The position numbers and the translations under genes are program-made. From assembly GCF_031451695.1 (NCBI RefSeq), contig NZ_JARWAM010000006.1, forward strand, positions 124,001-188,000: a stretch of DNA of 64,000 nucleotides, given 5' to 3'. A model generated the notes under the pieces. That model saw only the letters and a program-made list of their open reading frames with translations. It did no database searches and had not been told where the DNA came from. This DNA is from Franzmannia qiaohouensis. GTDB taxonomy: Bacteria > Pseudomonadota > Gammaproteobacteria > Pseudomonadales > Halomonadaceae. Of this stretch, positions 46,489-54,322 are shown piece by piece (position 1 is the stretch's first letter; the number at the start of each line of letters is the position of its first letter).

Positions 46489-47238
46489 CTACTCCGTCGT
46501 TTGCACAACCACTGCTTTGTCGGTCACTGGATCGGCCTTGGCGCCGGCCGCTTCACGGCGCTCCGAGTAGCGATCCACCAGCGTCTCACTATGGGGTCGC
46601 ATCAGCAGGGTAAAACGCACCAGCTCCTCCATCACATCGACGATACGGTCGTAGAGCGGCGAGGGCCGCATGCGCCCGGCCTCGTCGAATTCCTGGTAGG
46701 CCTTGGGCACGCTGGACTGGTTGGGGATGGTGAACATGCGCATCCAGCGCCCCAGCAAGCGCAGGGTATTCACCGCGTTGAACGACTGCGAGCCGCCGCT
46801 GACCTGCATGACCGCCAGGGTACGCCCCTGGGTGGGGCGTACCGCCCCCATGCTCAGCGGCAGGTGGTCGATCTGCGTCTTCATCACGCCGGTGATCTGC
46901 CCGTGGCGCTCGGGGCTACACCACACCTGCCCTTCCGACCAGATGGCAAGCTCGCGAAGTTCGCGCACGGCAGGGTGATCATCGCCGGCCACCTGGTCCG
47001 GCAGCGGCAGGTCGGAAGGGTCGAAGATACGCGTCTCGGCGCCGAAGTGGCGCAGCAGCCGCGCCGCCTCCTCCACCGCTAGGCGCGAGAAGGAGCGCTC
47101 GCGTAGCGAACCGTAGAGCAGCAGGATGCGCGGCGGATGCCCCAGCGGATCGGGCAGGCCCTGGCCGGGCCGCTGGAGAGCAAAGCGCTCATCGAGTGCC
47201 GGGAGATGGTCGGGGTCGGACAGTGTGCGAAGCCTCAT
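46489..47238 (-). CDS. arsH: NADPH-dependent FMN reductase ArsH
   Basis: A 249-residue flavoprotein of the ArsH family. FMN-phosphate loop LLYGSLRERSFSRLAVEEAARLL near residue 40, EGQVWCSPERHGQITGVMKTQIDHLPL near 105-130, and the conserved QVSGGSQSFNAVNTLRLLGRWMRMFTIPNQSS near 148-178, all characteristic. ArsH oxidises trivalent organoarsenicals such as methylarsenite and has quinone/azo reductase activity. ATGA overlap with the upstream MFS gene shows coupling. An in-frame extension to 47709 runs inside the MFS gene and is rejected. Confidence 0.94.
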   Translation of the reverse strand: MRLRTLSDPDHLPALDERFALQRPGQGLPDPLGHPPRILLLYGSLRERSFSRLAVEEAARLLRHFGAETRIFDPSDLPLPDQVAGDDHPAVRELRELAIWSEGQVWCSPERHGQITGVMKTQIDHLPLSMGAVRPTQGRTLAVMQVSGGSQSFNAVNTLRLLGRWMRMFTIPNQSSVPKAYQEFDEAGRMRPSPLYDRIVDVMEELVRFTLLMRPHSETLVDRYSERREAAGAKADPVTDKAVVVQTTE

Positions 47239-48398
47239 GTCGCCTCCTTCATGGCGTGGGTTTGCAGAACGAGCAGTGCCACCAGGGCGGCGAGCCCCAG
47301 GGCGGAGGAGAACAACAGCGCCTGGGTGCCGAAGCGCTCGATCAGCAGGGCGAATGTCAGCGGCGCCAGCGCCTGGCCGAAGCGTGCCGGCACCATCAGC
47401 ACGCCCTGACGCAGGCCATAGCCGTGGGGGCCGAAGATGGCCAGCGGCAGCGTGCCCTTGGCGATGGTGAGAATGCCGTTGCCGGCGCCGTGCAGCAGCA
47501 CGAACAGCGTGGCCAAGGGCGCCCCCAGCGTCATCACGCCGAGCGCTCCTATGGGGTGGGCGATCACCGCCAGCTTGGCCGAGAGCAGCGGATGGAAACG
47601 CTGCAGTAGCGAGAACTCGAGCAGACGCGCCGCCACCTGCGCCGGCCCCACCAGCGCCGCGGCGGCAATGGCACCAGCAGGCGACAGGCCTGCGATCTGC
47701 AGCAACCATGGCAGGTGCGCCGCCATGCCGGTACTGACGAACCAGGTCACGGCGAAGACGAAGGCCAGCAGCGCCATGGGCAGCCAGGTCGTCTCCCCTT
47801 CGGCCGCGGACGCCTCGGTTCGGGGAGCGGGCGGTTGGATGCCGAAGGGAATCAACAGGCGGTTAAGCGGCAGGCCCAGCAGCAGGTGCACCGCCGCCCA
47901 GGTGAAGCAGGCGTTCTGCCAGCCGAATTCGGCGTTGAGCCAGCCGGTAATCGGCCAGCATACCGTGCTGGCAAAGCCCGCCAGCAGGGTAATACCGGTA
48001 ATCGGGCCACGCGCCTCGCGGCCATAGAGCCCGGCCAGGGTCGAGAAAGCCGACTCATAAAGCCCCATGCCCATGCCGACGCCGATCACCAGCCACCCCA
48101 CCCACAGCATCATGGGCCCGCTAGCCAGCCCCAGCAGCACCAGCCCCAGGGCGAACACCAGGCTGGAAATCGTCAGTACGTCGCGCCCGCCGAAGCGGTC
48201 GATGCGCCGCCCCACCGCCGGGCCCAGAATCGCCGAGACCACCAGCGCCGAGGAGAACGCCGCGAATACCGTGCCGGTGGAAAGGCCGAGATCCTGCGCC
48301 ATGGGCACGGCGAGGATCGCCGGCAGGTAATATGTCGAGCCCCAGGCCAGGGTCTGGGAGACACCCAGGGCAATGACCACACGGGTGCGGCTGTTCAC
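47235..48398 (-). CDS. MFS transporter linked to arsH
   Basis: A 387-residue 12-helix MFS protein beginning MNSRTRVVIALGVSQTLAWGSTYYLPAILA, with the loop motif GPAVGRRIDRFGGRDVL near residue 60. Position directly upstream of arsH with a four-base ATGA overlap suggests export of the toxic compound that ArsH handles or produces; ArsK and ArsJ are MFS proteins of ars operons, but I cannot assign it to either. Uses a GTG start with GAGG six bases upstream; the same bases form part of the adjacent inverted repeat, so a bound regulator would also cover the ribosome site. Confidence 0.88.
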   Translation of the reverse strand: MNSRTRVVIALGVSQTLAWGSTYYLPAILAVPMAQDLGLSTGTVFAAFSSALVVSAILGPAVGRRIDRFGGRDVLTISSLVFALGLVLLGLASGPMMLWVGWLVIGVGMGMGLYESAFSTLAGLYGREARGPITGITLLAGFASTVCWPITGWLNAEFGWQNACFTWAAVHLLLGLPLNRLLIPFGIQPPAPRTEASAAEGETTWLPMALLAFVFAVTWFVSTGMAAHLPWLLQIAGLSPAGAIAAAALVGPAQVAARLLEFSLLQRFHPLLSAKLAVIAHPIGALGVMTLGAPLATLFVLLHGAGNGILTIAKGTLPLAIFGPHGYGLRQGVLMVPARFGQALAPLTFALLIERFGTQALLFSSALGLAALVALLVLQTHAMKEAT

Positions 48399-48401
48399 CT
48401 T

Positions 48402-48422
48402 ATACCTCGATCAACGAGGTAT
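48402..48422. promoter_or_regulatory. Candidate PadR operator in front of the MFS-arsH genes
   Basis: Perfect inverted repeat ATACCTCG-ATCAA-CGAGGTAT, four bases from the MFS start codon. The core TACCTCGATNN and CGAGG recur with the same spacing at 48880-48897 upstream of padR. Confidence 0.75.
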
Positions 48423-48447
48423 CGAGGCCTGAAAAAACGCCCTGCGC

Positions 48448-48867
48448 TCATCCTTCATGCTCCTCCCGCTTCATCGACCCGCTCGCCATGCGGCGGCTCT
48501 CGACGATGCAATCGGTGGCTTCCAGCCAGGCATCTACCGCTACCTGGAAGGCCTCCCGGCCCTTTTCCGTCAGCGCGTAGACCTTACGCGAGCGCCCCTG
48601 CACCACCTCGGCGGTGGAGCTCAGGTAACCGCCAGCCTCGAACTCGTTGAGCATCGGGTAGACCGTCCCCTCCGAGGGGCTGCAGCAGCCCTTGGTGCTC
48701 TTTTCCACCGCCTGCACCACCTCGTAGCCGTGCATCGGCTTGCGGTGCAGCACGCTGAGCACGAAGTACTTCGACAGCGACATCTTGATCGTGCCGTGCC
48801 AGTACGAAGGCTCACTGTAGTCGGGAATCTTGCGGCCGGTGGCCGCATGAGGCTTTGTCTTGGTCAT
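48448..48867 (-). CDS. PadR family transcriptional regulator with vicinal cysteines
   Basis: A 139-residue PadR-type winged-helix protein. The DNA-binding domain spans about residues 28-105: LSKYFVLSVLHRKPMHGYEVVQAVEKS, then the recognition region PSEGTVYPMLNEFEAGGYL and the wing GRSRKVYALTEKGREAF. Unusually, residues 61-62 just before PSEGTVYP are Cys-Cys, with a third cysteine at 120 in the C-terminal helix. Such residues could bind As(III) or another thiol-reactive agent, but that is inference. The gene precedes the MFS-arsH unit on the same strand with a 49-base gap and has its own upstream inverted repeat, suggesting autoregulation. Confidence 0.92.
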   Translation of the reverse strand: MTKTKPHAATGRKIPDYSEPSYWHGTIKMSLSKYFVLSVLHRKPMHGYEVVQAVEKSTKGCCSPSEGTVYPMLNEFEAGGYLSSTAEVVQGRSRKVYALTEKGREAFQVAVDAWLEATDCIVESRRMASGSMKREEHEG

Positions 48868-48879
48868 AACGGAAATCTA

Positions 48880-48897
48880 TACCTCGATGCTCGAGGC
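48880..48897. promoter_or_regulatory. Candidate PadR operator between padR and the DUF899 gene
   Basis: TACCTCGA-TGC-TCGAGGC, an inverted repeat with the same half-sites and spacing as 48402-48422, 13 bases upstream of the padR start. It also lies in the promoter region of the divergent DUF899 gene. Confidence 0.7.
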
Positions 48898-48992
48898 GTC
48901 AATATTCTCGCATGTCGTCAAACGCCCTCCTGTCGAATCCGACCCCACCAGGACGACTACCTCGTGCAAAGACAGCAACAGGAGAACTCCTC

Positions 48993-49724
48993 ATGTCAGC
49001 GCACGATGCAATATCCCGTCCCGTCGTCTCCCGCGATGAATGGCTCGCCGCCCGCAAAGAGCTACTGACAAGGGAAAAGGAGCTCACCCGCCTGCGCGAC
49101 GACCTGAACGCCAAGCGCCGCGCCTTGCCATGGGTAAAGGTCGATAAGGAGTATGCCTTCGATACGAACGAAGGCCGCAAGACGCTCGGCGAGCTGTTCG
49201 ATGGGCGCAGCCAGTTGATCGTCCACCATTTCATGTTCGGCCCCGGCTGGGGGGCGGGATGTATCGGCTGCTCCTTCACGGCCGACCACATCGAAGGTAC
49301 ACGGGTGCATCTCGAGCATCATGACGTGAGCCTGGTTCGGGTCTCCCGCGCCCCGCTCGACGAGATCGAGGCTTACCGGCGGCGCATGGGCTGGCAGGTG
49401 ACGTGGGTCTCCTCGCACGGCAGCGACTTCAACTACGACTACCAGGTCTCGTTCACTCCCGAAGCGATCGCCCAGGGAACGGTCACCTACAACTACGCCA
49501 CGGCTAACGTCTCGATCGAGGACCTGTCCGGCCTCAGCGTGTTCTATCGAAACGCCGATGGGGAAATCTTCCATACCTACTCGACCTACGGGCGCGGCGA
49601 CGAACTCGTCGACAGCACCTACATGCTGCTCGACATGACGCCCCACGGCCGCAACGAGACGGGGCCTCACCGCAACCTGATGGACTGGGTGAAGCGCCAC
49701 GACGAGTACGAATCACCGGGATAA
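48993..49724 (+). CDS. DUF899 family (thioredoxin-like) protein
   Basis: A 243-residue DUF899 protein. It has the family pattern VSRDEWLAARKELLTREKELTRLRDDL near the start, then a thioredoxin-like region with LIVHHFMFGPGWGAGCIGCSF, containing a CxxC at about residue 92, and the C-terminal YMLLDMTPHGRNE. Biochemical role unknown; the CxxC suggests redox chemistry. Start at 48993 follows AGGAG. Divergent from padR with the shared inverted repeat; convergent with an AraC-type gene. Confidence 0.9.
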   Translation: MSAHDAISRPVVSRDEWLAARKELLTREKELTRLRDDLNAKRRALPWVKVDKEYAFDTNEGRKTLGELFDGRSQLIVHHFMFGPGWGAGCIGCSFTADHIEGTRVHLEHHDVSLVRVSRAPLDEIEAYRRRMGWQVTWVSSHGSDFNYDYQVSFTPEAIAQGTVTYNYATANVSIEDLSGLSVFYRNADGEIFHTYSTYGRGDELVDSTYMLLDMTPHGRNETGPHRNLMDWVKRHDEYESPG

Positions 49725-49742
49725 GCTGCCCCACCGCCCATC

Positions 49743-50549
49743 TTACTGCTGAGGTTCGCGACCATACCGCCGCCGCACATAATCAAGATAGCCACCCGGG
49801 GTGAAGCCGGTCACGGACTTGAAGTCGTGGATGAAGTGCGACTGGTCGAAATAGCCGGCGGTGAAGGCAGTAGCGGTCAAGGAAGTGGCACTCCCGCCCA
49901 GCTTGATCAGCTCGCGGCTATGGGCGACGCGCAGCAGCCGAGCGTAGCGCTTGGGCGAGAGCCCCACGTGGCGCTGGAACAGCCGCTCCAGACGGCGCTG
50001 CCCAAACGGCAATTCCTCCACTAGCGCAGCGATGCTGACCGGGCCTTGGTGTTGCTGCAACCAGCCAAGCGAGAACACCAGCCCCGGCGGCACCGGCGCT
50101 GCGTTACGCAGCCTGCCCAGCAGATATCCCTCCAGCAGTGCCAGGCGCCCGGCCAGGTCAGAGACCTGCCACAGCCGCTCATGTAGCGTTTCGAGTGCGA
50201 GTCGGCGCAGCGCATCACCCGGCGTCAGTTCCCCGCCAGCCAGGGCCGACAGCGCCTCGCCAACGAAGGGAAACGCCATGCCCGGCAGGAAGCGTACACC
50301 GAGCAGGTCCAGCGTTTCCCCCACCGCCAGCCGCGCCGTGCGCCGCTTGGGGCCATCGACCCAACAAGCGCCACCCACTCGCTCACCGTCGCGCTCGAGC
50401 ATGCCACCGAAGTTGAACAGCAGGCCGGCGGCACCATCCGGATGTAGCAGCTCCACCCCCGCCGCTTCGCTACTCGCTTGCCCCCTGGCCTGCCAGAAAC
50501 ACTGCACGTAGGGACGCAGTGCCGCGCAAGGCTGGAACCGACGAAGCAT
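49743..50549 (-). CDS. AraC family transcriptional regulator
   Basis: A 268-residue regulator. The N-terminal part LRPYVQCFWQARGQ..VELLHPDGAAGLLFNFGG is the DUF6597-type sensor region common in this group; the C-terminal AraC domain (about 160-262) has ELPFGQRRLERLFQRHVGLSPKRYARLLR and AGYFDQSHFIHDFKSVTGFTPGGYL. Start at 50549 chosen because the frame upstream (to 50633) is not family-like and runs toward the divergent gene. Divergent from the AhpD-like gene, its likely target. Confidence 0.9.
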   Translation of the reverse strand: MLRRFQPCAALRPYVQCFWQARGQASSEAAGVELLHPDGAAGLLFNFGGMLERDGERVGGACWVDGPKRRTARLAVGETLDLLGVRFLPGMAFPFVGEALSALAGGELTPGDALRRLALETLHERLWQVSDLAGRLALLEGYLLGRLRNAAPVPPGLVFSLGWLQQHQGPVSIAALVEELPFGQRRLERLFQRHVGLSPKRYARLLRVAHSRELIKLGGSATSLTATAFTAGYFDQSHFIHDFKSVTGFTPGGYLDYVRRRYGREPQQ

Positions 50550-50648
50550 CAGGCCTGCAGCAGAGCGACCAGCAGGTCGAAAACCTACAATGCCACCGCT
50601 GTCTGTCTGGCTAGAGTGGGACCCTACTTTCACTCAGGAGACCTCCCA

Positions 50649-51107
50649 ATGCGCATGAACTACTTCTCGGCCAGCCCCGAAGGCCTCAAGGCGATGCTCG
50701 GCCTACAGCAGCATGTCGCCAGCTCGGCAAAACAGGAAGCGCTGGGTGACGGCCTGATGGAGCTGGTCTATACCCGCGTTTCACAGCTCAACGGCTGCGC
50801 CTACTGCATCGACATGCACACCAAGGACGCGCGCAAGGCCGGTGAAACCGAGCAGCGGCTCTACGCCCTCAGCGCCTGGCGCGAAACGCCCTTTTACACC
50901 GAACGCGAGCGCGCCGCTCTCGCCTGGGCCGAGGCCAATACCCTGATTGCCGGCAACGGCATCGACGAGGCCTTGTACGAAGCCACCCGCGAGCACTTCT
51001 CCGCGAAGAGCCTGACCGATCTAACCCTGGCGGTCTGCACCATCAATGCCTGGAACCGTCTGGCAATCAGCTTTGCCGCCGAGGCCGGCAGCTACCAGCC
51101 CACGTGA
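50649..51107 (+). CDS. AhpD-like carboxymuconolactone decarboxylase family protein
   Basis: A 152-residue CMD-fold protein with the redox motif NGCAYCIDMHTKDA near residues 45-58 (CxxC plus downstream His), which marks the AhpD/alkylhydroperoxidase branch rather than true carboxymuconolactone decarboxylase. RETPFYTERERAALAWAEA is typical. Probable peroxide or disulfide reductase role. Start follows CAGGAGACC. Divergent from the AraC gene. Confidence 0.92.
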   Translation: MRMNYFSASPEGLKAMLGLQQHVASSAKQEALGDGLMELVYTRVSQLNGCAYCIDMHTKDARKAGETEQRLYALSAWRETPFYTERERAALAWAEANTLIAGNGIDEALYEATREHFSAKSLTDLTLAVCTINAWNRLAISFAAEAGSYQPT

Positions 51108-51122
51108 CTATTGCGTCGCGCC

Positions 51123-51980
51123 TTACCCTGCGGCACCGGCCCAATGCTCCAGGCTCACCGCCTGGCCGGTGACGACGATGCCGCCAGTAAGCGGGACATC
51201 CACCTGCAGGCGGCTGGGCCGGCCCATGGCCTCGCCCTGCCGGATCGTCAGCTGGGCAGGCGCCTGTAGCAGGCCGGCATCGCGCAGGTAACCACCCAGC
51301 GCCGCGGCGGCCGCACCGGTGGCAGGGTCTTCCACCACACCGCCCACCGGGAACGGATCACGGGCGTGGAAGTGCCCTTCGCTCTCGCGCCATACCAGCT
51401 GCAGCGTGGTCAGCCCTTCACGCAGCATCAGCGCCTTGAGACGCTCGAAATCGTACTCGAGCCGTTCGAGGCGCTGCTGCGTCTTGCATGCCAGCACCAG
51501 GTGCCAGGCCCCGGCGTAGGCTCGCGCCGGCGGAATATCGAGATCGAGCTCGTCCCCCTGCCAGCCGAGCAGTTCGCACACCGACTCGACCAATTCAGAC
51601 TCGGCGGGGCGAAACTCCGGCGTCACCGACACCAGCGAAGCCCGCCACTCCCCTTTCACCTGATTGACCGTGACGCTCACCTGGCCCACAGCCGTATCGA
51701 GCAGGTAGCTGCCCGCCCCGCTCAGCTGGCCCATCAGCACACCGCCGGCCACCGTGGCATGGCCGCAGAAGCTAACCTCCGCCTCGGGGCTGTAGTAGCG
51801 CACCGTGCGACGCTCACCCTTGGACGGGGCGATAAAGGCGGTTTCGGAATAACCCACCTCTGCAGCGATACGTTGCATCTCGGCCGGCTCGGGCAGCGCC
51901 TCACCCAACCACACCCCCGCAGGGTTGCCACCGCTCGGGGTATCAGTGAAGGCTGCAAGGCGATGGAGGGTGCCGCTCAT
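51123..51980 (-). CDS. PhzF family isomerase
   Basis: A 285-residue two-lobed protein of the PhzF/DapF superfamily. Signature GGNPAGVWLGEALP near residue 18, catalytic glutamate in GYSETAFI at about residue 46, YYSPEAEVSFCGHATVAG near 62-80 and the second-lobe VVEDPATGAAAAALGGYL near 216. Phenazine genes are absent nearby, so it is one of the many PhzF-like isomerases of unknown substrate. Confidence 0.92.
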   Translation of the reverse strand: MSGTLHRLAAFTDTPSGGNPAGVWLGEALPEPAEMQRIAAEVGYSETAFIAPSKGERRTVRYYSPEAEVSFCGHATVAGGVLMGQLSGAGSYLLDTAVGQVSVTVNQVKGEWRASLVSVTPEFRPAESELVESVCELLGWQGDELDLDIPPARAYAGAWHLVLACKTQQRLERLEYDFERLKALMLREGLTTLQLVWRESEGHFHARDPFPVGGVVEDPATGAAAAALGGYLRDAGLLQAPAQLTIRQGEAMGRPSRLQVDVPLTGGIVVTGQAVSLEHWAGAAG

Positions 51981-52061
51981 GGGAGTCTCCTCAAGTCTAA
52001 CGATTGTCCATCATTTATGTTGGCAGCAAAGGATATAATCCTGCATAGCTTGGCTATTACC

Positions 52062-52961
52062 TCAGGTCCCAAGTTGCTCCTCTTCAGTTGACATCGCGAC
52101 TAGCGACTCGGCCCGCCTCAGCAGCACCGCCTCCTGTTGCGCTGCAAGCACCAAACCGAAGCGCTCGCGCAGTATCTGCGGCAGCGCCTCGGCATCGAGT
52201 CGCTGCAGTTCAGGCGCCTCGCCGGGACGGAAGATCTTCAGCTCCAGATCGGTCAACGCCAGGCGCTCCTCAGCGCCGTTGTGCTGGGCGACGATGCGGC
52301 GCACGAAGGGCGAGTCCGGATGATGGGAGACGAGATAGTTCTGCTCTTCAAAGTCGGCACGGTAGTAAGGCTCGTCGCTGAACTGGTAGAGACTGAACCA
52401 GCCGCCGTGGCGGTGATGGCGCAGCAGCCAGTACCCCAGCGATGAGCGCTCCAGCCGATACTCCCAGCGGCCGTGGCGCGCCTCGACGCCCTCGTCGAGA
52501 CGGATCGGCTCGCGCGGCCCAACGTTGCCGACCCCCACATCGACCAGCCACTGATGCCCCGCCACGGTGACGTTAAGGATGGTGTGCCCGAGTGGCGTCA
52601 CCTTGTCCGCATCGTCGCCCATCAGTATCCGCGCACTGCGCCCTTCGACGACGAAGCCGAGCCGATCAAGCACAGTGGCAAACAGGATATTCTGCTCGTG
52701 GCAGTAGCCACCCCGCCGCCGCCTCACCAGCTTGTCCTGCAGGCTCTCCAGATCGAGGCGGATCTTGCCGCCGGTGACGATCTCGAGATTTTCGAAGGGC
52801 ACCGCCGCGAGATGCGCACGCTGCAGCTCGTGCAGCGTGCTCAACGTCGGGGTTAGTGGTCCGCGATAATCGATGCGCGCCAGGTAGGCGTCGAGGTCAA
52901 GCGGCGATGTTTCCCACCGAGCCGAATCGCGAAGAGCGGATCGAGGCAGCGTAGCGGTCAT
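52062..52961 (-). CDS. nat: Arylamine N-acetyltransferase
   Basis: A 299-residue NAT enzyme that transfers acetyl from acetyl-CoA to arylamines and hydrazines. The catalytic triad is intact: Cys 87 in RRRGGYCHEQN, His 126 in LGHTILNV and Asp 141 in WLVDVGVGN. The N-terminal AYLARIDYRG is typical. Start at 52961 has a GGGAG Shine-Dalgarno. The roughly 260 bases upstream, before ectD, contain no gene I can support. Confidence 0.93.
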   Translation of the reverse strand: MTATLPRSALRDSARWETSPLDLDAYLARIDYRGPLTPTLSTLHELQRAHLAAVPFENLEIVTGGKIRLDLESLQDKLVRRRRGGYCHEQNILFATVLDRLGFVVEGRSARILMGDDADKVTPLGHTILNVTVAGHQWLVDVGVGNVGPREPIRLDEGVEARHGRWEYRLERSSLGYWLLRHHRHGGWFSLYQFSDEPYYRADFEEQNYLVSHHPDSPFVRRIVAQHNGAEERLALTDLELKIFRPGEAPELQRLDAEALPQILRERFGLVLAAQQEAVLLRRAESLVAMSTEEEQLGT

Positions 52962-53223
52962 AAGTGAAGACTCCCTATCCCAGCGGCACACCACCGCTGA
53001 TGGCCTTGCCATGCCGACACATAAGGGCCGGCCCACTCTTCGGAGCCTAATACCTAAAGTTCAGTTGAGATCAATGAAACCGCAGGCTATCGCCGTCATA
53101 GCGACTGCCAATGCTGACTTTCATCCTGTATCGCGGACTATCACACCGTCGAGGAGGCAGCGATTGCTTACCTGCCTCCTCAACGAATGAACGTCACTCA
53201 GCCAACGCGACCAGGTGCGTCGC

Positions 53224-54138
53224 CTACGGCTCATCCAGCGGCTCGAGTGGCTGCCAATCGGAGCGTTCGGCCAAAAACTCAGGTCTTGGCCGGTTGCCGC
53301 AGTACGGTTCATGGAGCGTGTTCTCGACACTGTTATAGACGAAGAACAGATTGCTCCTCGGCCAACATGACATATTGATATTCGAGCCGTGCAGGGTATT
53401 GCACTCGAAAATGATCAGCGACCCGGCAGGCCCTTTGGGTGCTTCGATGTCGTTCTCCAGCATCAGCTCACGCAGGCTGCTGGCGGGCGGCACCCCGACC
53501 TCCTGACTCTTGAGCGACTCCTTGTAGTTGTTCTCCGGCGTGCGCCCTACACAGGGCACGAAGTAGCGGTGCGAACCGGGAATCAGCATCAGCGGCCCGT
53601 TGAACTCACCGTTATCGGTCAACACGATGGAGCAGCTCAGCGCACGCATGCGGGGCATGCCGTCCTCGCTGTGCCAGGTCTCGAAATCGGAGTGCCAGTC
53701 GAAGCCCTTGCCCTTGAAGCCGGGCTTGTAGTTGATCCGTGACTGGTGGATGTAGACATCGCTGCCCAGCAGCTGCTTGACGATTGCCAGCAGGCGAGGG
53801 TCACGCGTCAGACGGTTGAAACGCTCGGACACCTGATGGATGCCGAACACGGTGCGAATTTCCTCACGACCGGGTTCGAGAATCGTGCCCTCGGAAAGCT
53901 TCAGATCGGCATCGTCTTCGTAGCCCCGCAGCTCGTCGATAAAGGCCTGCATATCGTCCGCATCGAAGAAACCGTCGAACGACAGGAACCCGTCGCGTTC
54001 GTACGCTTCGACCTGCGACTTGTCCAACGGGCCGTTGGCGAGCTGTGTTTCATCGCCGTATACCACCGGATCGATGCGCTCGAACATGCCCAGTTTGCGT
54101 TCCAGGCGGGTGGGAAAGAGATCTTGCGAGTCTCTCAT
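53224..54138 (-). CDS. ectD: Ectoine hydroxylase
   Basis: A 304-residue non-heme Fe(II)/2-oxoglutarate dioxygenase converting ectoine to 5-hydroxyectoine, an osmo- and thermoprotectant. The EctD signature is at residues 131-160 (HQSRINYKPGFKGKGFDWHS, then DFETWHSEDG). Iron ligands by homology are His 149, Asp 151 and His 250 in LHGSN. Start at 54138 has GGAGGAG upstream. ectABC are not adjacent, as is usual in Halomonas and Chromohalobacter. A strong marker of a halophilic lifestyle. Confidence 0.95.
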   Translation of the reverse strand: MRDSQDLFPTRLERKLGMFERIDPVVYGDETQLANGPLDKSQVEAYERDGFLSFDGFFDADDMQAFIDELRGYEDDADLKLSEGTILEPGREEIRTVFGIHQVSERFNRLTRDPRLLAIVKQLLGSDVYIHQSRINYKPGFKGKGFDWHSDFETWHSEDGMPRMRALSCSIVLTDNGEFNGPLMLIPGSHRYFVPCVGRTPENNYKESLKSQEVGVPPASSLRELMLENDIEAPKGPAGSLIIFECNTLHGSNINMSCWPRSNLFFVYNSVENTLHEPYCGNRPRPEFLAERSDWQPLEPLDEP

Positions 54139-54322
54139 GGCAAACTCCTCCGTTAGTCTGCATTTAGCCGGTGCGTCACTGCACCCATTCCTAACGTAGC
54201 CGCCATCCCGCTCCCCAGCAATGCCCGGCAGCCCACGCCGCGTGCGCTTTACCCAAATACTTGGTCGCTCGCCATGCCATGGGCAATGCATGTCGCACAA
54301 GATGGGGCCGTTAGTACCTTTA

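Noticed and set aside
46489..47709. A longer arsH reading starting at 47709
   Set aside because: The extra N-terminus lies inside the MFS gene out of frame and is not ArsH-like; the ATG at 47238 fits the family and the ATGA coupling.
50649..51107. Reading the CMD-family protein as a protocatechuate-pathway carboxymuconolactone decarboxylase working with the lyase at 58344
   Set aside because: The CAYC..H motif marks the AhpD branch, and the two genes are about 7 kb apart under different regulators.
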